A stretch of DNA of 5,061 nt, from contig DATFDL010000678.1 in assembly GCA_035252155.1 (NCBI GenBank), forward strand, positions 1 to 5,061. Reading direction: 5' to 3'. The DNA is from JAICLL01 sp035252155 (GTDB lineage Bacteria; Planctomycetota; Planctomycetia; Pirellulales; JAICIG01). The translations under genes and the position numbers were made by a program. The notes below the pieces were generated by a model. That model was not told the origin of the DNA, ran no database searches, and saw only the letters and a program-made list of their open reading frames with translations. Shown here in pieces: positions 1 through 5,061 of the stretch. How positions within the stretch are numbered: position 1 is the first letter of the stretch; the number at the start of each line of letters is the position of its first letter.

Positions 1-464
1 CGCTTCAGCGGAGTGTCTTTGGGGTCGATGACCGCGTAGTCCTGAAAATAGATCACCTTTTCCAGGCTGGTGGTCTTCATGTCGAGCAGGTTGCCGAGGC
101 GGCTGGGCATCGCCTTGAAGAACCAGATGTGCACCACCGGCGCGGCCAGCTCGATATGGCCCATCCGCTTGCGGCGCACGCGGCTGTGCGTCACCTTGAC
201 GCCGCAGCGGTCGCAGATCATGCCCTTGTACTTCATGCCGCGATACTTGCCGCACGAGCACTCCCAGTCTTTCTCCGGGCCAAAGATCCGCTCGCAGAAC
301 AAACCGTCTTTTTCGGGACGGTAGGTGCGGTAGTTGATCGTTTCGGGTTTTTTGACTTCGCCGAACGACCAACTGCGGATGTCGTGCGGGCGAGCCAGGC
401 TGATTTTGACCGACGCGTAATCGTTAATCCGATCGTAAGAGCCTTCCGCGATATTGCTGTCCAC
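1..464 (-). CDS. rpoC: RNA polymerase beta' subunit, N-terminal part (partial, continues past left edge)
   Basis: This is the start of the largest RNA polymerase subunit, which with beta forms the active-site cleft and carries the clamp. Only 154 codons plus two bases are inside the window; the family is usually 1,300-1,500 residues, so the catalytic NADFDGD loop lies outside. Seen in the translation: the N-terminal zinc ribbon with four cysteines at residues 69, 71, 84 and 87 (CSCGKYRG, then CDRCGVKVT), followed by RVRRKRMGHIELAAPVVHIW, the conserved start of the clamp. ISLARPHDIRSWSFGEVKKP near residues 21-40 is also typical. The start is GTG at 462-464: a GGGAG motif lies 8 nt upstream, an in-frame TGA lies at 501-503, and no ATG, GTG or TTG codon lies between. 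It follows rpoB after a 171-nt gap and is presumably co-transcribed. Identity is certain; the start is well supported. Confidence 0.97.
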   Translation of the reverse strand, partial: MDSNIAEGSYDRINDYASVKISLARPHDIRSWSFGEVKKPETINYRTYRPEKDGLFCERIFGPEKDWECSCGKYRGMKYKGMICDRCGVKVTHSRVRRKRMGHIELAAPVVHIWFFKAMPSRLGNLLDMKTTSLEKVIYFQDYAVIDPKDTPLK

Positions 465-472
465 TTTTCGTG

Positions 473-477
473 CTCCC
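473..477 (-). promoter_or_regulatory. Ribosome binding site of rpoC
   Basis: The reverse strand reads GGGAG here, 8 nt before the GTG at 464. It decides the start, because rpoC begins with GTG rather than ATG. The heptamer repeat ends only a few bases upstream, so the repeat sits in the immediate translation-initiation region. Confidence 0.75.
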
Positions 478-481
478 AGAG

Positions 482-511
482 AGGGTTCAGGGTTCAGGGT
501 TCAGGGTTCAG
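482..511. repeat. Heptamer tandem repeat, four copies of AGGGTTC
   Basis: Four exact head-to-tail copies of AGGGTTC (CCCTGAA when read on the transcribed-gene strand) occupy 482-509, followed by two bases of a fifth copy. It lies between rpoB and rpoC, ending 4 nt from the rpoC Shine-Dalgarno sequence. Because the unit is 7 nt, each copy shifts reading frame; one copy supplies the in-frame TGA at 501-503 that closes the frame upstream of the rpoC start. No protein function is implied. Similar heptamer runs occur, from memory, in other planctomycete intergenic regions; this was not checked. Confidence 0.9.
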
Positions 512-545
512 CATTTTGGTGAACCGCGAATCGTTTGCGCGGCGC

Positions 546-632
546 CCATCTGCCGTAGGACGACCTTCCTAGGTCGTCCACGAAACCGTGCCGGCCCCAT
601 AGGACGACCTAGGAAGGTCGCCCTACGGATGG
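546..632. repeat. Long inverted repeat immediately downstream of rpoB
   Basis: Arms of 27 nt at 553-579 and 602-628 are inverted copies separated by 22 nt, with a single mismatch (base 560 against base 621). In RNA made from the rpoB strand that pair becomes a G-U wobble, so the transcript could form an uninterrupted 27-bp stem. Four more pairs (546-549 with 629-632) extend it after a 3-nt bulge. Each arm is itself a palindrome: GGACGACCT, 4 nt, AGGTCGTCC at 558-579, and a near-copy at 602-623. The stem begins 3 to 7 nt after the rpoB stop codon. No T-run follows on the rpoB strand, so an ordinary intrinsic terminator is unlikely. Possible roles, by inference only, are RNase III processing, partial attenuation before rpoC, or a dispersed palindromic repeat that landed here. 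Confidence 0.85.
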
Positions 633-635
633 AGC

Positions 636-3600
636 TCACACGCGGCGTTTTTCCAACTGCATGTTCAGCGCCAGGCCGCGTATCTCGTTGGTCAGCACGT
701 CGAAACTGGCGGGCGTGCCGGCCTCCAAAGTGTTTTCTCCCTTGACCATCGATTCGTAAATCTTCGTGCGTCCTTCGACGTCGTCGCTCTTGACCGTCAG
801 CAGCTCCTGCAAGATGTAGGCGGCGCCGTAAGCCTCCAGCGCCCAGACTTCCATTTCGCCGAAGCGCTGGCCGCCGAACCGCGCCTTGCCGCCCAACGGC
901 TGTTGCGTGATCAGCGAATAAGGACCGGTCGAACGCGCATGCACCTTGTCGTCGACCAGATGATGCAGCTTGAGCATGTAGATGTAGCCCACCGTCGTCT
1001 CTTGCTCCAAAGGCATGCCGGTGCGGCCGTCGAAAAGCTGCGCCTTGCCGTGCCGCGGCAAGTGGGCCTCGTCGAGACATTTTTGGATCGTCTCTTCGGT
1101 GGCCCCGTCGAAGACCGGCGTAATGGCCTGAAAGCCGAGCTTGGCGCCGGCCCAGCCCAAGTGGGTCTCAAGGATCTGGCCCACGTTCATGCGGCTGGGC
1201 ACGCCCAACGGATTGAGCATGATCTGCAGCGGCGTGCCGTCGGCCAGGAAGGGCATGTCTTCTTGCGGCAGGATTTTGGCGATCACGCCCTTGTTGCCGT
1301 GGCGGCCGGCCATCTTGTCGCCCACCGAGATTACTCGCTTGGCGGCAATATAGACTTTGACCATCTGCAACACGCCGCTGCGCAGCTCGTCGCCGCGCTT
1401 CATCGAGTTCAGCGCCCGGTCGCGTTCGTCGATCGCCGTCTCGACAATCGGCCAGCCGGCCTTCCAGGCCTTTTCGACATCGGCCTTGCGCTGCGGACTG
1501 CGGATGTCGAGCGACTCGATCTTGAAGCGCTGAGCCTGCTCGGCGACGTACTTGTGCTCTTGGTCGCGCACCAGGTTGTTGCCGTCTTCGTCGGTCAAGG
1601 GGCGCTGCAAGATACCTTCGATCTGCTCGACCAAGGCGCCAAACGTTTCGGCGATCTTGGCGTTGCCCTGCGCCTCGGTTTCCTTCAGTTGCTTCTCGAA
1701 CTGCTTGCGTTCGTCTTCTGAAAGACTAAGCCGACGCGAGAACTTCTGCGTGTTGATGACGATGCCCTCGACGCCCGAGGGCACCTCGAGCGAATCGTTC
1801 TTAACGTCCTCGCCGGCCCGGCCGAAGATCGCGTGCAGCAGCTTTTCTTCGGGCGTCAGCTCGGTCTTCGACTTGGGCGAGACCTTGCCCACCAGCACGT
1901 CGCCCGGCCGCACAAACGTGCCGATCCGCACGATGCCGGTTTCGTCGAGGTTGCGTAGCGCCTTCTCGCTGACGTTGGGAATGTCGCGCGTGAATTCCTC
2001 GCGGCCCAGCTTGGTCTCACGGATTTCGATGTCGAATTCCTCGATGTGAATCGAAGTATAGACATCGTTCCGCACCAGCTCTTCGCTGATAATGATGGCG
2101 TCCTCGAAGTTAAAGCCGTCCCAAGCCATGAAGCCTACCAGCACGTTGCGGCCCAAGGCCAGCTCACCCCGGTACGTGCCGGCGCCGTCCGCGATCACCT
2201 CGCCCTTCTCCACCTTTTGGCCGGGACTGACGATCGGCCGCTGATTCTGGCAGGTCCGCTCGTTCAGGCCGACGTATTTGCGCAGCTCGTATTTCTCGTC
2301 ACCAATGACGATCTTGTCGGCGTCGACATAGGTGACGGTGCCCTTCTTCTTGGCCCGCACGAGCATGCCCGAATTTTGGGCCACGTCGCGCTCCATGCCG
2401 GTGGCGACAATCGGCGGCTCGGCCACCAGCAGCGGCACGGCCTGGCGCTGCATGTTCGAACCCATCAGCGCGCGGTTGGCGTCGTCGTGCTCCAAGAAGG
2501 GAATCAGGCCGGCCGAAACGCCCACCATCTGGGCCGGCGCTACGTCCATAAATTCGATCTTGTCGACCGGCACCAGCTCGAAGTCGGCGCGATACCGGGC
2601 GATGATATTGTCGCCCTGCAGCTTGTTGTGCTGCACGGGCGTGTCGGCCGGGGCCAAAAAAGCCTCGCTTTCTTGGTCGGCCCGCAGCCAGACCACGTCG
2701 TCGGCCATCTTGCCTTTGACGCACTTGCGATAGGGCGTGATCAAGAAGCCGTATTCATCCACGCCGGCATAGATTGCCAGGCTGGAGATCAGGCCGATGT
2801 TGGTGCCTTCAGGCGTCTCGATCGGGCAGATGCGACCGTAGTGCGAAATGTGAACATCGCGCACTTCGAAGCCGGCCCGCTTGCGGTTGAGGCCGCCGGG
2901 GCCCAAGGCCGAAAGCCGCCGCTCGTGCGTGAGCATCGACAAGGGATTGGTCTGGTCGACCACTTGCGATAGCTCGCCGCGGCCGAAGAAATACTCGATT
3001 GCCGCCGAGATGCTCTTGGGGTTGATCAGGCTGCGCGGCGTCATGTCTTCGACGTCCTTGAGGCTCATCCGCTCTTGCACGGTGCGGCGCAGCTTCAAGA
3101 AACCCTTGCGCAGCTCGTCGCAGGCCAGCTCGTCGATGGTCCGCAACCGGCGATTGCCCAAGTGGTCGATGTCGTCGATTTCGGCCGAAACGTCGTCGGT
3201 GCGGAGCTTGAGCAGGTACTTGATCGCCGCGATCAGGTCTTCGGGCCGGAGCGTCATTTCGCTTTCGCTGATATTCAAGCCCAGCTTGCGGTTGATGCGA
3301 AAGCGTCCGACGCGGCCGAGCCGATAGCGATTGGTGTCGTAAAACTTTTCGTGGAACAGGGCACGGGCTTTCTCGAGTTGGGGCGGGTTGCCCGGCCGCA
3401 GCCGCTGATAGATTTTCAGCAGTGCCTCTTCGTGGCTGGCGGTGGCGTCTTCGCGCAGACTGTTGAAGATAAGCTGGTCTTTCTGATCGGACATCACCTC
3501 GACCGAGTGCAGCCCCGAGGTGCAAATGATCTCGGCCGCGTTCTTGGTGATTTTCTGGCCCGACTCCAGAATGATCTCGCCGGCCCGGTCGCTGCCCGCC

Positions 3601-4346
3601 GGGTACACGACGTCGGTCACGGCGATCTTTCCCTCGATCTTGCCCACGCTGCGGCCGTCGACCACTTTCTCGACCGTGGTCTCGAAGAAGCAGCGGAGCA
3701 GGTCGGAGTTTTGCGTGTACTTGGCGTCCATCGCGCGCAGCAGCGTCAAGGCCGAAAACTTGCCGCTCTGGTCGATGCGCACCGTCAGAACTTCTTTTTT
3801 GCTGACGTTCAGCTCGATCCAACTGCCGCGTTCGGGAATGACGCGGCAACTGTGCAGACGCCGCTCGTTGCCTTCCATCTCGCTGACGAAGTCGACGCCC
3901 GGGCTGCGGTGCAGTTGGCTCACCACGACGCGCTCGGCGCCGTTGATGATGAACTCGCCGCCGCCGAGCATGATCGGCATGTCGCCCAAATAGACCTCTT
4001 CCTCGATCGGCTGCTCCTTGGTGAGCCGCAGCCAGACCTTGAACGGCCGGCCGTAGGTCAGACGCAGTTGCCGGCATTCGTCGGGCGTGTAGCGCGGTTT
4101 GCCCAAGTCATACCGCACGTACTCCAGCTTCAGCGTCTTGTCGTAGCTTTCGATCGGAAAGATTTCACGCAGCACGCCCTCGATGCCCTGGTCCTTGCGC
4201 TTGTCGGACGGGGTGTCAAGCTGCAGAAACGCTTCGTAGCTGCGCGTTTGGATTTGAGTGAGATCGGGAATGCTTTGGTGGGTTTGGTTCGAGCCGAAAC
4301 GACGGACTTCCTGGGGGCGGAGACGACGTTCTGCCGAAGTGGCCAT
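636..4346 (-). CDS. rpoB: DNA-directed RNA polymerase beta subunit
   Basis: Complete 1236-residue beta subunit, cytoplasmic; with beta' it forms the catalytic cleft of RNA polymerase. Seen in order: protrusion and lobe (about residues 25-450) with FIINGAERVVVSQLHRSPG at 132-150 and DDIDHLGNRR at 391-400; the fork/rifampicin region at 453-523 (LSQVVDQTNPLS, then SALGPGGL and CPIETPEGTNIGLI); the DGFNFEDA motif at 743-750, whose E748 and D749 match E. coli E813 and D814; GDKMAGRHGNKG at 1009-1020, whose K1011 and K1019 match the active-site lysines 1065 and 1073; and the C-terminal anchor from GQRFGEMEVWALEAYGAAY (1159-1177) onward. It is about 100 residues shorter than E. coli beta (1342). One visible difference is a short link between ETHLG and ITPVFDGA (1060-1081) where E. 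coli has about 50 more residues; a charged helical stretch spans about 872-912. No intein or frameshift is seen. The ATG at 4344-4346 has AGGAG 11 nt upstream. It ends in TGA and lies 143 nt after rplL. Confidence 0.99.
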   Translation of the reverse strand: MATSAERRLRPQEVRRFGSNQTHQSIPDLTQIQTRSYEAFLQLDTPSDKRKDQGIEGVLREIFPIESYDKTLKLEYVRYDLGKPRYTPDECRQLRLTYGRPFKVWLRLTKEQPIEEEVYLGDMPIMLGGGEFIINGAERVVVSQLHRSPGVDFVSEMEGNERRLHSCRVIPERGSWIELNVSKKEVLTVRIDQSGKFSALTLLRAMDAKYTQNSDLLRCFFETTVEKVVDGRSVGKIEGKIAVTDVVYPAGSDRAGEIILESGQKITKNAAEIICTSGLHSVEVMSDQKDQLIFNSLREDATASHEEALLKIYQRLRPGNPPQLEKARALFHEKFYDTNRYRLGRVGRFRINRKLGLNISESEMTLRPEDLIAAIKYLLKLRTDDVSAEIDDIDHLGNRRLRTIDELACDELRKGFLKLRRTVQERMSLKDVEDMTPRSLINPKSISAAIEYFFGRGELSQVVDQTNPLSMLTHERRLSALGPGGLNRKRAGFEVRDVHISHYGRICPIETPEGTNIGLISSLAIYAGVDEYGFLITPYRKCVKGKMADDVVWLRADQESEAFLAPADTPVQHNKLQGDNIIARYRADFELVPVDKIEFMDVAPAQMVGVSAGLIPFLEHDDANRALMGSNMQRQAVPLLVAEPPIVATGMERDVAQNSGMLVRAKKKGTVTYVDADKIVIGDEKYELRKYVGLNERTCQNQRPIVSPGQKVEKGEVIADGAGTYRGELALGRNVLVGFMAWDGFNFEDAIIISEELVRNDVYTSIHIEEFDIEIRETKLGREEFTRDIPNVSEKALRNLDETGIVRIGTFVRPGDVLVGKVSPKSKTELTPEEKLLHAIFGRAGEDVKNDSLEVPSGVEGIVINTQKFSRRLSLSEDERKQFEKQLKETEAQGNAKIAETFGALVEQIEGILQRPLTDEDGNNLVRDQEHKYVAEQAQRFKIESLDIRSPQRKADVEKAWKAGWPIVETAIDERDRALNSMKRGDELRSGVLQMVKVYIAAKRVISVGDKMAGRHGNKGVIAKILPQEDMPFLADGTPLQIMLNPLGVPSRMNVGQILETHLGWAGAKLGFQAITPVFDGATEETIQKCLDEAHLPRHGKAQLFDGRTGMPLEQETTVGYIYMLKLHHLVDDKVHARSTGPYSLITQQPLGGKARFGGQRFGEMEVWALEAYGAAYILQELLTVKSDDVEGRTKIYESMVKGENTLEAGTPASFDVLTNEIRGLALNMQLEKRRV

Positions 4347-4357
4347 AAGGAATCATG

Positions 4358-4362
4358 CTCCT
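4358..4362 (-). promoter_or_regulatory. Ribosome binding site of rpoB
   Basis: The reverse strand reads AGGAG, 11 nt before the rpoB ATG. This is a long but workable spacing, and it equals that of the rplL site. A different-frame ATG at 4354-4356 is only 1 nt from AGGAG, too close for normal initiation, so the rpoB ATG is preferred. Confidence 0.7.
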
Positions 4363-4401
4363 AGCGAGGTCGGGTGCGTGGGTCGGGCGGTGCGTGCGTA
4401 C

Positions 4402-4457
4402 ATTGTAGTGCAGCCGTCTTGGCTGAATGATTGTGGTGCAGCCGTCGCGGCTGCCAG
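4402..4457. repeat. Two-copy 28-nt imperfect tandem repeat in the rplL-rpoB gap
   Basis: Copies at 4402-4429 and 4430-4457 follow each other without a break. Their first 24 bases agree at 21 positions (ATTGTRGTGCAGCCGTC followed by NYGGCTG). Each copy contains a small hairpin: CAGCC/GGCTG in the left copy and GCAGCCG/CGGCTGC with a 3-nt loop in the right copy. The right copy merges into the larger folded element at 4432-4481, so the left copy may be a partial duplicate of it. Confidence 0.8.
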
Positions 4458-4481
4458 GGCGGGCGAGACGCCCGCACCACA
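4432..4481. repeat. Compact multi-hairpin palindromic element between rplL and rpoB
   Basis: An outer 8-bp stem, TGTGGTGC at 4432-4439 with GCACCACA at 4474-4481, encloses two hairpins: GCAGCCG/CGGCTGC (4438-4444 with 4448-4454, loop TCG) and GCGGGCG/CGCCCGC (4459-4465 with 4469-4475, loop AGA). The inner stems overlap the outer one by two bases on each side, so alternative or three-way folds are possible. The element starts 8 nt after the rplL stop codon in the direction of transcription. There is no T-run after it, so it does not look like a simple intrinsic terminator. The GGGCGAGACGCCCGC core resembles dispersed intergenic repeats in planctomycetes and related phyla (recollection, not checked). 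In E. coli the rplL-rpoB gap holds an attenuator and an RNase III site; a similar role here is speculative. Confidence 0.8.
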
Positions 4482-4489
4482 TTGAGCGA

Positions 4490-4900
4490 CTACTTGATTG
4501 AAACCGTGGCGCCGGCTTCTTCGAGCTCTTTCTTGAGTTTTTCGGCGTCTTCCTTCGAGATGCCTTCTTTGACCTTGCTGGGCACGCCTTCGACCAGGTC
4601 CTTGGCTTCTTTCAGACCCAGGCCCGTGGCGGCGCGGACGACCTTGATGACACCGATCTTTTTGTCGCCGAAACCTTCGAGCATCACGGTGAACTCGGTC
4701 TGCACTTCGGCGGGCGCGGCGCCGGGGCCGCCTTCGGCCGGCGCGGCCATCATCACCGCCCCGCCCGCGGCCGGCTTGATGCCGTGGACTTGTTCCAGGT
4801 AGTCGCTGAGTTCCTTGGCCTGCTTGAGCGTCAGCTCGACGATCTTGTCGCCCAGCTCTTTGGTGGCGCCGGAGAATTCCATGGTGGCTGCTTCGGACAT
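4490..4900 (-). CDS. rplL: Large ribosomal subunit protein bL12 (L7/L12)
   Basis: This 136-residue protein is the ribosomal stalk protein, present as dimers on L10, which recruits and activates translation GTPases such as EF-Tu and EF-G. Seen: an N-terminal dimerisation segment (about residues 10-40, GDKIVELTLKQAKELSDYLE), a flexible Ala/Gly/Pro hinge (about 42-66, including AAPAEGGPGAAPAE), and the canonical C-terminal domain (about 67-136) with IKVVRAATGLGLKEAKDLVE at 85-104 and a KKELEEAGATVSIK tail. It is about 15 residues longer than E. coli bL12 (121), mainly from the N-terminal extension and hinge. The ATG at 4898-4900 is chosen because AAAGGA lies 11 nt upstream and the product then begins MSEAATMEF; an ATG 48 nt further upstream would add 16 residues spanning the ribosome binding site. 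It ends in TAG. It precedes rpoB as in most bacteria. Confidence 0.98.
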   Translation of the reverse strand: MSEAATMEFSGATKELGDKIVELTLKQAKELSDYLEQVHGIKPAAGGAVMMAAPAEGGPGAAPAEVQTEFTVMLEGFGDKKIGVIKVVRAATGLGLKEAKDLVEGVPSKVKEGISKEDAEKLKKELEEAGATVSIK

Positions 4901-4911
4901 GATGCTTGCGT

Positions 4912-4917
4912 TCCTTT
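4912..4917 (-). promoter_or_regulatory. Ribosome binding site of rplL
   Basis: The reverse strand reads AAAGGA, with 11 nt to the ATG at 4900. It decides between this start and the in-frame ATG at 4948, which would place the motif inside the coding region. Confidence 0.7.
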
Positions 4918-5022
4918 CTGATCTTTGGCATTCGACCGTCACCGACACACACGGCAGGCGAACACGCGTTACTTACTGGGTCTGCTAGTTTGTAGTTAAA
5001 TCTAACGGATCGGAGTCTTGGA

Positions 5023-5043
5023 GGATGGCCTTCCAGGCCGTCC
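5023..5043. repeat. Short palindrome related to the rpoB-rpoC inverted repeat
   Basis: GGATGGCCT at 5023-5031 and AGGCCGTCC at 5035-5043 form a 9-bp stem around a 3-nt loop, with one T-G pair when read on the + strand. On the reverse strand it reads GGACGGCCT, GGA, AGGCCATCC, closely matching the half-palindromes after rpoB (GGACGACCT, AGGA, AGGTCGTCC). It is upstream of rplL and probably intergenic. Confidence 0.7.
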
Positions 5044-5061
5044 CGTTCTTGTCGCTCTGGA

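Larger units (their letters stand above)
4901..5061. other. Gap upstream of rplL; end of upstream gene not resolved
   Basis: In most bacteria rplJ (L10) precedes rplL. On the reverse strand two frames entering from the right edge close soon, at TAG 5002-5004 and TAG 4985-4987; neither short tail (19 and about 24 residues) resembles an L10 C-terminus I recognise. The third frame runs on into rplL in the wrong frame. The stretch 4981-5010 is clearly AT-richer than its surroundings. The palindrome at 5023-5043 suggests intergenic DNA, which would place the upstream gene outside the window. No strong promoter is seen. Confidence 0.5.

Noticed and set aside
524..542. CCGCG/CGCGG 5-bp hairpin with a 9-nt loop
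   Set aside because: Too short and too GC-biased to separate from chance.
546..632. Intrinsic terminator after rpoB
   Set aside because: The stem is long, but no T-run follows on the transcribed-gene strand, and stopping here would cut off rpoC.
538..647. CGCGGCG direct repeat (538-544 and 641-647) as a target-site duplication around the inverted repeat
   Set aside because: The copies are at unequal distances from the arms, the right copy encodes the conserved-looking rpoB end, and a 7-mer of this composition is expected by chance in GC-rich DNA.
4216..4356. Alternative ATG at 4354-4356 near the rpoB ribosome binding site
   Set aside because: It is 1 nt from AGGAG, too close for normal initiation, and opens a low-complexity frame overlapping the start of rpoB.
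3075..4364. 429-codon open frame on the + strand opposite rpoB
   Set aside because: It is antisense to a certain gene, has no recognisable domain, and arises because GC-rich third positions in rpoB remove stop codons from the opposite strand. The other long + strand frames (2046-2972, 903-1721) and the reverse-strand frame 2809-4077 are rejected for the same reason.
4901..4948. Upstream in-frame ATG giving a 152-residue bL12
   Set aside because: The added 16 residues would span the AAAGGA ribosome binding site and do not resemble a bL12 N-terminus.
4353..4952. 199-codon reverse-strand frame overlapping rplL
   Set aside because: It covers all of rplL in a different frame, and its tail is a translation of the repeat element; bL12 is unmistakable in the other frame.
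4970..4999. Promoter TTAACT, 18 nt, TAAGTA on the reverse strand
   Set aside because: Both hexamers are poor matches to the consensus and such matches are common in an AT-rich patch; not strong enough to annotate.
4985..5061. C-terminal end of rplJ (L10)
   Set aside because: Neither short closing frame has a sequence I recognise as L10, and the frames run through a palindromic repeat, which favours intergenic DNA.

Overview
The window carries the reverse-strand end of a ribosomal-protein/RNA-polymerase operon. In transcription order (right to left) it holds rplL (ribosomal protein bL12, 136 codons), rpoB (RNA polymerase beta subunit, 1236 codons, complete) and the first 154 codons of rpoC (beta' subunit, cut by the left window edge). 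All three reading frames are intact, each has a recognisable Shine-Dalgarno sequence, and the key functional motifs are present. No tRNA, rRNA, CRISPR array, transposase or other accessory gene is visible.

The organism looks like a high-GC bacterium, most probably a planctomycete of the Pirellulales type. This rests on the style of the RpoB and bL12 proteins and on the short palindromic repeats in the gaps, which resemble repeats I associate with planctomycete genomes. The assignment is an inference from memory and was not checked against a database.

Layout: 1-464 is the rpoC start. 465-635 is a 171-nt gap with a four-copy heptamer tandem repeat next to the rpoC ribosome binding site and a long inverted repeat directly after the rpoB stop. 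636-4346 is rpoB. 4347-4489 is a 143-nt gap with a 28-nt imperfect tandem repeat and a compact multi-hairpin element. 4490-4900 is rplL. 4901-5061 is an upstream gap with the rplL ribosome binding site and another short palindrome; the end of the expected upstream gene rplJ could not be identified in it.

The genes work together in the classical way: bL12 forms the ribosomal stalk that recruits translation GTPases, while beta and beta' form the two jaws of RNA polymerase. The coding content is ordinary. The unusual part is between the genes: every gap contains structured or repeated DNA, and two palindromes in different gaps appear to belong to one family and differ by a base-pair-preserving double change. 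I found no convincing new multi-gene system.
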